DNA from: Thermocaproicibacter sp041859875
GTDB taxonomy: Bacteria; Bacillota; Clostridia; Oscillospirales; Acutalibacteraceae
Reading direction: 5' to 3'
Assembly: GCA_041859875.1 (NCBI GenBank)
Contig: JBFLFY010000017.1
Span: forward strand, 1-48,890
DNA length: 48,890 nt
The notes beneath the pieces are model-generated. The model was not told where the DNA came from and ran no database searches. It worked only from the letters and a program-made list of their open reading frames with translations. Shown here one piece after another: positions 1-6,277 of the stretch; the stretch's first letter is position 1, and each line of letters starts with the position of its first letter. Both the position numbers and the translations under genes were made by a program.

Positions 1-8
1 CTTACTCG

Positions 9-26
9 TTGTTTAATTTTCAAGGT
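9..26 (-). promoter_or_regulatory. rRNA leader box (boxA-like) of an outgoing rRNA operon
   Basis: Read on the minus strand this is CCTTGAAAATTAAACA, the motif that Firmicutes place in the leader before 16S rRNA and in the 16S-23S spacer. It lies about 60-75 nt downstream of a consensus promoter on the same strand. It suggests that an rRNA operon begins just left of the window. The rRNA itself is not visible, so the operon identity is inferred. Confidence 0.6.
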
Positions 27-92
27 CCCATGCGGCTTTCCAGCGCTTTCGCTCTTTCGTGTCCGCAGCACCCTTTCGCAAGGCGCTTTTCT

Positions 93-121
93 ATAATACC
101 TCACACTTTACCGCTTGTCAA
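93..121 (-). promoter_or_regulatory. Strong sigma-A promoter, probably of an rRNA operon
   Basis: The minus strand shows TTGACA (116-121), a 17-bp spacer and TATTAT (93-98). Transcription runs leftwards out of the window through the CCTTGAAAATTAAACA leader box. The near-perfect hexamers and the leader box point to an rRNA operon promoter. It is divergent from metA. Confidence 0.75.
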
Positions 122-167
122 CCCCTTTTCTCTAATTTTTTGACTTTTTGCGTCTATCTGCGCTTTG

Positions 168-196
168 TTGCAGTCTTTAAGCAACTTTGCTATAAT
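168..196 (+). promoter_or_regulatory. metA promoter
   Basis: TTGCAG (168-173), 17-bp spacer, TATAAT (191-196). The expected start of transcription is near 203, leaving a leader of about 45 nt. That is too short for a SAM riboswitch or a methionine T-box, so no known methionine-sensing leader precedes metA here. Confidence 0.75.
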
Positions 197-249
197 GAAA
201 CGTATTATCTTATATTATATAAAAAACATCTGTAATAAGGAGAATGGCA

Positions 250-1170
250 ATGCCAATTAAAATACAGGCTGACCTGCCGGCGACTAAAGTGCTGGAATCA
301 GAAAATGTTTTTGTCATGACGCACGAACGGGCTCTTTCCCAGGATATTCGTCCGCTGAAAATTGTGATACTGAACCTCATGCCTACAAAAATAGCAACGG
401 AAACTCAGCTATTGCGCTTACTGAGCAATACACCGCTGCAGGTTGACGTTGTTCTGATGCAAATGGCTACTCATACGCCTAAAAATACGTCAGCCTCTTA
501 TATGCAGGCCTTCTATAAAAAATTTGATGAAATAAAAGACCAGAAATTTGACGGCATGATTATTACAGGAGCTCCCGTAGAAAAACTGGATTTTAAAAAA
601 GTAGACTATTGGGATGAGCTGTGCGACATTATGAGCTGGAGCCGAAAAAATGTTTACTCCACTATGCATATCTGCTGGGGCGCACAGGCGGGGCTCTATT
701 TTCATTATGGTATTCCAAAATATCTGCTTCCCCAGAAAATTTCCGGCATTTTTCGCCATCGTGTGCTGAAACCGCTGCATCCATTGGTACGTGGATTTGA
801 TGACGACTTCTGGGCTCCCCACTCCCGCAATACGGAAGTGCGCCGGGAAGATATTGAAAAACACCCGGAACTTGAAATTCTGACAGAATCGAACGCAGCA
901 GGAGTTCATATTGTCGCTTCAAAAAATGGACGGCAGATTTTTGTAACCGGGCATGAAGAATATGACCGCGACACCTTGAAGAATGAGTATCTGCGCGATG
1001 TGAAAAAAGGCCTGCATCCGCTGATGCCTCAGAACTATTTTCCGAACGACGATTGCACGCAGGAGCCGCCCTTTACCTGGCGCAGCCACGCGTTCCTGAT
1101 GTTTTCAAACTGGCTGAACTATTTTGTTTACCAGAACACACCCTATGAAATCCGGAATATTTCGGGGTAA
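250..1170 (+). CDS. metA: Homoserine O-acyltransferase MetA (probably uses acetyl-CoA)
   Basis: Activates homoserine by O-acylation, the first committed step of methionine synthesis in the cytoplasm. The 306-residue protein is full length for the MetA family and shows the catalytic cysteine in ICWGAQAG (Cys142) and the FVTGHEEYD segment near residue 233 carrying the His/Glu of the active site. Residue 111 is Glu (GAPVEKLDF), where the E. coli succinyltransferase has Gly. In this family Glu111 is known to favour acetyl-CoA, so O-acetyltransferase activity is the better prediction despite the usual 'succinyltransferase' label. The start is set at the second ATG because AGGAG (238-242) is 7 nt upstream; the first ATG at 244 would be only 1 nt away. 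It has its own promoter. Confidence 0.93.
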   Translation: MPIKIQADLPATKVLESENVFVMTHERALSQDIRPLKIVILNLMPTKIATETQLLRLLSNTPLQVDVVLMQMATHTPKNTSASYMQAFYKKFDEIKDQKFDGMIITGAPVEKLDFKKVDYWDELCDIMSWSRKNVYSTMHICWGAQAGLYFHYGIPKYLLPQKISGIFRHRVLKPLHPLVRGFDDDFWAPHSRNTEVRREDIEKHPELEILTESNAAGVHIVASKNGRQIFVTGHEEYDRDTLKNEYLRDVKKGLHPLMPQNYFPNDDCTQEPPFTWRSHAFLMFSNWLNYFVYQNTPYEIRNISG

Positions 1171-1215
1171 TGTACATCATGTGAAACCCCAGTACACTGC
1201 ACTAACAAAAATGGT

Positions 1216-1243
1216 GGCGTCTTTCGAAAATCCGAAATGACGC
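1216..1243 (+). terminator. Possible weak terminator after metA
   Basis: An imperfect hairpin (GCGTC ... GACGC with internal TTCG/CGAA pairing) lies between metA and the sseB-like gene. It is followed by TTAATTTA rather than a real U-run. Attenuation or processing is equally possible. Confidence 0.35.
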
Positions 1244-1270
1244 TTAATTTATACACAGGAGGACTAAAAA

Positions 1271-2098
1271 ATGGATCAGGTCGACGTGAACGAGCCACTG
1301 GAAAATCCAAAGCTCAAAGCCCTTTTCATACAGAAAAAAGCTGCAAAGTCGGAAGAAGAGTTTGACAGCGTAATGAATGAACTGTGCGGGGAAATTGTTA
1401 TGAACGCGCACTTTCTTTCGGTCGTTAAATTCTCCAAAGAACCAAAATCTACAGGCAAAAATCAAGCTGTTGTTACAAAAGGAACCCAAATTGCCTTTCC
1501 GATGCTTTCTACACAGGATAACCGGAAGTTTTACCCGGCCTTTATTGACTGGGATGAACTTAACAAATGGAGCATAATGAAAGGTACCCAGCCCAAAACG
1601 CTTATTTTGAGTTTTGACGATTACGCGGCGATGGTTTTGGATTCAAACGGCGGCGACGGTTTCGTCATCAACCCATTCAGCGACAACCTGATTCTTGACC
1701 GGAAAATAATAAATCATCTGCGTGAAAAGAAGAACAGCATAAAATCAGGCATTACCGAATGCCAGGCAAAAAAAGATACTCAAGTGATAATTGGGGAACC
1801 AAAAGAATACCCGTCCGCCATGGCAGACGCCATTTGTACCTACGCCAAAACAGAGAAACGAATCCACAGCATTTGGCTGAAACTGATGGAGCGGGATGAA
1901 AAGTTCAGCTATCTGCTTGTAGTTGATTTCCAGGGTGATGAACCGAAATCTGTTTTCAGTAAAATAGGAGAGGCTGCACAGCCATTTCTGAATGGCAAAT
2001 ATTTAGACATGGTCTCATTTTCGGAACAATTTGGTGCTGATGCGGTAAAAGGCGCAGAGCCGTTCTACAAAAAGGAAAAAGGATTCTTTTCTAAATAG
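1271..2098 (+). CDS. SseB-family protein
   Basis: The 275-residue soluble protein resembles the SseB family (enhanced serine sensitivity): an N-terminal SseB domain at about 15-150, with the conserved 'FPAFIDWDELNKW' type block and 'GFVINPF' segment, and an SseB C-terminal domain at about 165-270. The biochemical role of the family is not established. A strong AGGAGG lies 7-8 nt before the ATG. It follows metA on the same strand after 100 bp and ends at a hairpin shared with the convergent sigF gene. No signal peptide or membrane segment is seen. Confidence 0.75.
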   Translation: MDQVDVNEPLENPKLKALFIQKKAAKSEEEFDSVMNELCGEIVMNAHFLSVVKFSKEPKSTGKNQAVVTKGTQIAFPMLSTQDNRKFYPAFIDWDELNKWSIMKGTQPKTLILSFDDYAAMVLDSNGGDGFVINPFSDNLILDRKIINHLREKKNSIKSGITECQAKKDTQVIIGEPKEYPSAMADAICTYAKTEKRIHSIWLKLMERDEKFSYLLVVDFQGDEPKSVFSKIGEAAQPFLNGKYLDMVSFSEQFGADAVKGAEPFYKKEKGFFSK

Positions 2099-2114
2099 GC
2101 ACATTTCCACGCCG

Positions 2115-2153
2115 AAAATGCCTCTCTCCGACAAAACGGAGGGAGGCATTTTT
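2115..2153. terminator. Bidirectional terminator between sseB-like gene and sigF
   Basis: A 14-bp stem (2117-2130 with 2137-2150, one G-U pair) with a 6-nt loop, flanked by A-tract and T-tract so that it can stop transcription from both sides. It sits between convergent genes. Confidence 0.85.
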
Positions 2154-2154
2154 G

Positions 2155-2805
2155 CTACGAAAGCTTGCGCCGCAGTTCGCCTAATATTTTCTTTTCCCGC
2201 CGGGAAACCTGCACCTGCGTCATACCAAGGGCATTGGCCGTTTCCGTCTGCGTGTGGCTCTGGAAATAGCGAAGCACAATGATTTTCCGGTCTTTGGGTT
2301 CCAGTTCCGTCACCACCTGTTTCAGGGAAAGCAGCTCCGCAACTTTTTCGTCTTCCGGCTCCACCTCAACATCAATCTGACCCCCGCCATCGTCTTCATC
2401 CGCCGTAAGGGAAAGCGGCATCTGTGATGCACCAAGAGCTTCCGCTGCTTCGGATGGCTCCACGCCAAGAATTGCCGCCAGTTCGCTTACCGTGGGAGAA
2501 CGGCCTTCACGCTCTGCAAATGCTGCCGTTTCCCGCGCTGCGCGCACAGAAAGCTCTTTGAGGCCGCGCCCAATTTTCAGCACGCCGCCATCACGGAAAA
2601 GCCGCCGGATTTCGCCGAGGATGACGGGTACCGCATAGGTTGAAAACCGAACTCCGCGCGACTCGTCAAAATTGCCCGCCGCTTTTACAAGGCCCAGGCA
2701 CCCCGCCTGAAATAAATCGTCATACTCAATTCCGCGCCCTTTAAAATGCTTTGCGCAGGCGTGCACAAGACCGATGTTTTCCCGGACGGTTTGCTCACTG
2801 TTCAT
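2155..2805 (-). CDS. sigF: Sporulation sigma factor F (SpoIIAC)
   Basis: Forespore-specific sigma factor that starts compartment-specific gene expression after asymmetric division. Region 2 (about 8-75) contains YDDLFQAGCLGLVKAA and RFSTYAVPVILGEIRR; region 4 (about 165-215) contains the helix-turn-helix QTETANALGMTQVQVSRREK. The protein is 216 residues, shorter than the roughly 255 of Bacillus because the segment ahead of region 2.1 is nearly absent. It is the last gene of the spoIIA operon and overlaps the end of spoIIAB by 11 bp, so it is probably translationally coupled. SigG is very similar in sequence; the operon context decides for SigF. Confidence 0.93.
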   Translation of the reverse strand: MNSEQTVRENIGLVHACAKHFKGRGIEYDDLFQAGCLGLVKAAGNFDESRGVRFSTYAVPVILGEIRRLFRDGGVLKIGRGLKELSVRAARETAAFAEREGRSPTVSELAAILGVEPSEAAEALGASQMPLSLTADEDDGGGQIDVEVEPEDEKVAELLSLKQVVTELEPKDRKIIVLRYFQSHTQTETANALGMTQVQVSRREKKILGELRRKLS

Positions 2806-3241
2806 CTTTTTCCGGGCGGCGGCTGATGCTCTTCTGCATAATGACGGAAGTCCCCTTGCCTACCCGGGAAGAAACGTGAAGGCGTTCCATAAAGCTGTCC
2901 ATTACCGCAAATCCAAGGCCGGCACGCTCCCCATCCGAAGTGGTAAACATCGGCTGCATCGCCTGCTTTACATCGGCAATACCGCAGCCTTTGTCGCGGA
3001 TTTTAATCACGACTTTGCCGCTCTTATAAATTCTGCAGCTTATGTAAACCGTGCCAATCGTGTTCCGGTACGCATGAACAATGCAGTTTGTAACGGCTTC
3101 CGAAACTGCTGTTTTTATGTCGCAGAGTTCGTCAATGGTGGGGTCAAGCTGTGCTACAAAAGCCGCAACAGCCGCGCGGGCAAAGCCTTCATTTGCAGAA
3201 CAGCTTGGAAACGAAATCTGCATTTCATTCATTGGTTCCAT
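2795..3241 (-). CDS. spoIIAB: Anti-sigma F factor SpoIIAB
   Basis: Serine kinase and anti-sigma factor that holds SigF inactive and phosphorylates SpoIIAA. GHKL ATPase motifs are visible: N box EAVTNCIVHAY, G1 box DKGCGI, G2 box GERAGLGFAVM. Start chosen at the ATG at 3241 (MEPMNEMQISF...), where AGGAG lies 7 nt upstream; the longer in-frame extension is not preceded by a usable site and runs through spoIIAA. The resulting 148 residues match the family length. It overlaps spoIIAA by 17 bp and sigF by 11 bp, giving the conserved spoIIAA-AB-AC operon. Confidence 0.95.
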   Translation of the reverse strand: MEPMNEMQISFPSCSANEGFARAAVAAFVAQLDPTIDELCDIKTAVSEAVTNCIVHAYRNTIGTVYISCRIYKSGKVVIKIRDKGCGIADVKQAMQPMFTTSDGERAGLGFAVMDSFMERLHVSSRVGKGTSVIMQKSISRRPEKDEQ

Positions 3242-3557
3242 TTTGACGCTCCTTCCTGATTGTGCAGAGCGTTTCAAGCCCCGCAAGAGAAACAATCCGC
3301 TCAATATTCCGCGGGAGATTTGCAATTTCAACTGTGCCATTCCACATCTGCATCATTCTGCAGCGCCCCATAATCAGCCCAATGCCGGAACTGTCCATAA
3401 ACTTTACGTTGGAAAAATCAAGGGCCAGCTTTTCTGGCTTTACTTTTGAGGCGGTGGAATCAATTTCATTACGAATTTCACGCGCGGAATGGTGGTCGAT
3501 CTCGCCGCTTAGGACGGCCGTCAAAATCCCGTCCTTGAAAATCAGCCTAACACCCAT
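3225..3557 (-). CDS. spoIIAA: Anti-anti-sigma factor SpoIIAA
   Basis: STAS-domain protein that, when unphosphorylated, releases SigF from SpoIIAB. The phosphorylatable serine lies in KFMDSSGIGLIMGR (about residues 52-65). I place the start at the ATG at 3557 (110 residues) because GGGAGG sits 8 nt upstream; the GTG at 3566 abuts the ribosome binding site and cannot be used. First gene of the spoIIA operon. Confidence 0.94.
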   Translation of the reverse strand: MGVRLIFKDGILTAVLSGEIDHHSAREIRNEIDSTASKVKPEKLALDFSNVKFMDSSGIGLIMGRCRMMQMWNGTVEIANLPRNIERIVSLAGLETLCTIRKERQNGTNE

Positions 3558-3601
3558 ACCGGGCACCTCCCGAATTTTAGATATTCCTTTATTTTGTGTA
3601 A

Positions 3602-3623
3602 ATTAGGCATAAAAAATTCCTCT
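3602..3623 (-). promoter_or_regulatory. Possible sigma-H-type promoter of the spoIIA operon
   Basis: The minus strand shows AGAGGAATT followed by GCCTAAT about 8 nt later, close to the sigma-H pattern AGGAATT ... GAAT known for spoIIA in Bacillus. The -10 has a mismatch and the AGGAATTTTTT also forms the tail of a terminator, so support is weak. Confidence 0.3.
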
Positions 3624-3652
3624 GTCTGTAAAAAATTTTAACAGGCAGAGGA
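3613..3652 (-). terminator. Terminator downstream of folC
   Basis: Hairpin CCTCTGCCTG ... CAGACAGAGG (10 bp with one wobble) followed by AATTTTTT on the minus strand. It separates folC from the spoIIA operon. Confidence 0.75.
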
Positions 3653-3683
3653 TGAATTTTTGCTCGAAATATGCGGACAGGTT

Positions 3684-4979
3684 TTATTTTTTCACTTTTT
3701 TTATTTTTTCAAGTGCCGCATCCCGCATCTCTCCGGCAAGATACAGAGAACCGCAGATAACGACTGCGCCACCGGGTTTCAGCGCCGAAAAAGCAAGGCT
3801 GAGCGCTTCACGGCAGCTTTTCGCTGCCTGAGCTTTGGCTCCCGTGCTGCGCCATAAGGCAGCAAACTCTTCCGTACTCATGGCACGCGGTGAAGGCGGC
3901 GCAGCTGTAAAAACCTCTGAAAAAAGGCCGGAAAGATTCTGTACCGCGGCGGCGGTGTCTTTATCCGCCATCATACCCATGACGGCGATGATACTGCGCC
4001 CAGGCAAATAATACCGTATTGCTTCAGCCAAAGCGCGGGTTCCACCCGGGTTATGCGCGCCGTCAAGCAGCACGGGCGGGTCTTCCGAAAGTACTTCAAG
4101 CCGCGCAGGCATACGCGCAGAAGCAAAGCCCTGCCGAACCGCTTCGGCAGGAATGTTCCACCCCTCCCGGCGAAGGACTTCAAGTACTGCCAAAACCGTA
4201 TCTGCATTGCGCACCTGGTGTTTTCCGAGAAATGGAAGTTTCAAAACAGTGCCATGGTACTCGATTTCCGTCCCAGCCAAACTGGAGCGGATGACATTCA
4301 AGCCGTCAAGCGATGCTTCCGTCAGCGGGCTGACTGCTTTTGCAGCAGCCCTGCGAATCACTTCCAGTGCTTCGGCCGGCTCTTCCGGGCTGCAGACAAC
4401 CGGCCGACCCGGCTTGATAATTCCACATTTTTCCCCGGCGATTGCTGTAAGCGTATTACCTAGCACTTCGGTATGGTCATAAGAAATGGACATAATGACA
4501 GAAACCAGCGGATTCTGTATCACGTTCGTCGCGTCAAAGCGGCCTCCGAGGCCAACTTCCAGTACAACAGCATCACACTGCCGCTCTGCAAACCAATCGA
4601 AAGCTATTGCCGTAACAATCTCAAAAAAATTAATCTGCACTCCGCTTTCCACCAGCTCATCCGCGGCTGAAAAAATACGGCTGGCTGCAGAAATAAACTC
4701 TTCTTCTGGTATCATCTTCCCACAAAGCTGAATCCGCTCGCGAAAATTGCTCACATGGGGCGAAAGGTAAAGCCCCACACGATAGCCAGCCGCCGTCAGC
4801 ACAGATGCTAAAAGTGTGCAGGCCGTTCCCTTTCCATTTGTTCCAGCCACATGAACAAATTTCAGCTTTTTCTGCGGATTGCCAAGGCGTAAAAGAAGTG
4901 CCGTCATCCGCTCAAGCCCAGGCTTTCGGCTGAACCGCTGGTAAGTATCTATCTTTTTCAATGTTTCTTCAAAGGTCAT
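3684..4979 (-). CDS. folC: Folylpolyglutamate / dihydrofolate synthase
   Basis: Adds glutamate to (dihydro)folates in the cytoplasm, keeping them in the cell. Mur-ligase fold: P-loop HVAGTNGKGTACTL at about residues 44-57, the folate-binding loop LYLSPHVSNFRERIQ, the EVGLGGRFDATNV metal/ATP segment, and the C-terminal domain start LLDGAHNPGG. At 431 residues it is normal for FolC. The start is placed at the ATG at 4979, 7 nt after GGGAG, rather than the upstream TTG at 4997. It is monocistronic between a flavin-type gene upstream and a terminator downstream. A folate transporter gene with a THF riboswitch lies 12 kb away. Confidence 0.93.
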   Translation of the reverse strand: MTFEETLKKIDTYQRFSRKPGLERMTALLLRLGNPQKKLKFVHVAGTNGKGTACTLLASVLTAAGYRVGLYLSPHVSNFRERIQLCGKMIPEEEFISAASRIFSAADELVESGVQINFFEIVTAIAFDWFAERQCDAVVLEVGLGGRFDATNVIQNPLVSVIMSISYDHTEVLGNTLTAIAGEKCGIIKPGRPVVCSPEEPAEALEVIRRAAAKAVSPLTEASLDGLNVIRSSLAGTEIEYHGTVLKLPFLGKHQVRNADTVLAVLEVLRREGWNIPAEAVRQGFASARMPARLEVLSEDPPVLLDGAHNPGGTRALAEAIRYYLPGRSIIAVMGMMADKDTAAAVQNLSGLFSEVFTAAPPSPRAMSTEEFAALWRSTGAKAQAAKSCREALSLAFSALKPGGAVVICGSLYLAGEMRDAALEKIKKVKK

Positions 4980-5059
4980 TTTCATGCTCCCAAACAAGCT
5001 TATTTCCAGTACCTTTGCGCTTAATCGTCGGTAAGCACCGTATCAAAAGAAAACGGAAA

Positions 5060-5500
5060 CTACGTTGCAGTTTTCCGGGCAAAATCCACTTTATAGCCGG
5101 TGCCGTCTTTCTGTAAAAATCCGGACTCCAGTTTAATGCGCACGAAGCACATATTCTGGTCATTTTCGTCATTATGTTTAAAATACCAAGGCTCAAAGGC
5201 ATGAATGAGCTTTCCCCGGATTTCGCGGTTTTCCGACCGGAGGGGATGCCCGATATTTTCCGCTGTACCGCTGAAAGCGTGCATCTTCCGGCTGCAAAGC
5301 GAAACGTGTGGGTTTTCGCTAATCTCGTGAACTTTGCGGGAAACGGTGGAAGTTACGATATAAAAACAGCCTTCGTCGTAAAAAGTGTCGACATAGCGGA
5401 CGGATGGAATATTGTCCGCCGCTGTAGCCAGCGCAAACTGAGAATTCTTTGCAAAGAGTGCAGTCATTGCCCTTTGCGCTGCTTCAAAACTGTCTTGCAT
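5060..5500 (-). CDS. Pyridoxamine 5'-phosphate oxidase-like flavoprotein
   Basis: A 146-residue protein of the FMN-binding split-barrel superfamily: 'FALATAADNIPSVRYVDTFYDEGCFYIVTS' type N-terminal strands and 'VSLCSRKMHAFSGTAENIGHP' in the middle are typical of small clostridial PNPOx-like proteins of unknown substrate. The start at the ATG at 5500 follows AAGGGG by 7 nt; the extension up to 5554 has no usable site. It follows the DUF3267 gene by 37 bp and is probably cotranscribed. True PdxH activity is unlikely because this subgroup is shorter and divergent. Confidence 0.75.
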   Translation of the reverse strand: MQDSFEAAQRAMTALFAKNSQFALATAADNIPSVRYVDTFYDEGCFYIVTSTVSRKVHEISENPHVSLCSRKMHAFSGTAENIGHPLRSENREIRGKLIHAFEPWYFKHNDENDQNMCFVRIKLESGFLQKDGTGYKVDFARKTAT

Positions 5501-5537
5501 CTTTTTACCCCTTCTCATTTTTTGTGACACAGCCCTG

Positions 5538-6173
5538 TTAATGTGTAAATGCAACTACCCCGCATTGGTACGGATGGTCTATAAAGAGTGAACCGGCGCG
5601 GCTGCGGAAAAACAACAGTTTCAGTATGATGATAAAATCTCCGCCGCCGCCAAGTAACATAACTTCGCCAATGGAGAGCAGAAATACCGAACCAGTAAAA
5701 ATGGAAATAATAGCGGGCAAGACTCCCAGAACCAAAGTAGGCATAAGCGCGCCGATCATATACTGCCATTTTTGCAGTGCCTCGCTGCAGCAGCAATACG
5801 GCATACAGTACCGTGCAATAAATCCAAATGAAATAGACTTCCAGTGATGTTTGGAAAATGCCGCCCAGCAGACTCCATGAATAAGTTCATGCGCAAAAAT
5901 CAATACCAAAAACATAGCAAGGAAGATACAAAGGTCCAAAAGTCTGAATGTTCCGCTGACGTTCCCATGCTGACTGGAAAACAGAACTCCAAACAAGATG
6001 ACAAAGGGAAGCATCAAAACGATGGCCATAATGTTTGCAAAAACCGGTCCCACCGTCAGGTCATGCTCCGTGTAACCCTCCTCTTTCAGTTGTTTCCTGG
6101 TCTGCTCGAACCGCTCATTTCGTTTCTGTTCTGCTTTTGTTAACCTGCACACCGTCTTTTCCTGCGGCTTCAT
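5538..6173 (-). CDS. DUF3267 integral membrane protein with HExxH motif
   Basis: The 211-residue protein has a charged N terminus (about 1-40), then at least four hydrophobic segments. The motif AHELIHG (around residue 94) in the second hydrophobic region is the conserved feature of DUF3267, a family often treated as putative membrane zinc peptidases. Substrate is unknown. Start follows AGGAGTG at suitable distance. It lies after the valS terminator and just upstream of the PNPOx-like gene. Confidence 0.75.
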   Translation of the reverse strand: MKPQEKTVCRLTKAEQKRNERFEQTRKQLKEEGYTEHDLTVGPVFANIMAIVLMLPFVILFGVLFSSQHGNVSGTFRLLDLCIFLAMFLVLIFAHELIHGVCWAAFSKHHWKSISFGFIARYCMPYCCCSEALQKWQYMIGALMPTLVLGVLPAIISIFTGSVFLLSIGEVMLLGGGGDFIIILKLLFFRSRAGSLFIDHPYQCGVVAFTH

Positions 6174-6228
6174 GGCTTCACTCCTATCAATCGTTGTATC
6201 GTGCGGGCGCTGAGTTAGAAATTACTGC

Positions 6229-6275
6229 AAAAGCAGGCCGCTTTTCGGGAGATTCTCCCGCAAGCGGCCTGATAA
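6229..6275 (-). terminator. valS terminator
   Basis: CAGGCCGCTT ... AAGCGGCCTG stem (6234-6243 with 6262-6271) with an inner CGGGAG/CTCCCG helix, followed by CTTTTGC on the minus strand, just after the valS stop codon. Confidence 0.75.
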
Positions 6276-6277
6276 TT

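Noticed and set aside
197..249. SAM riboswitch or T-box before metA
   Set aside because: The leader from the mapped promoter is only about 45 nt, too short for either.
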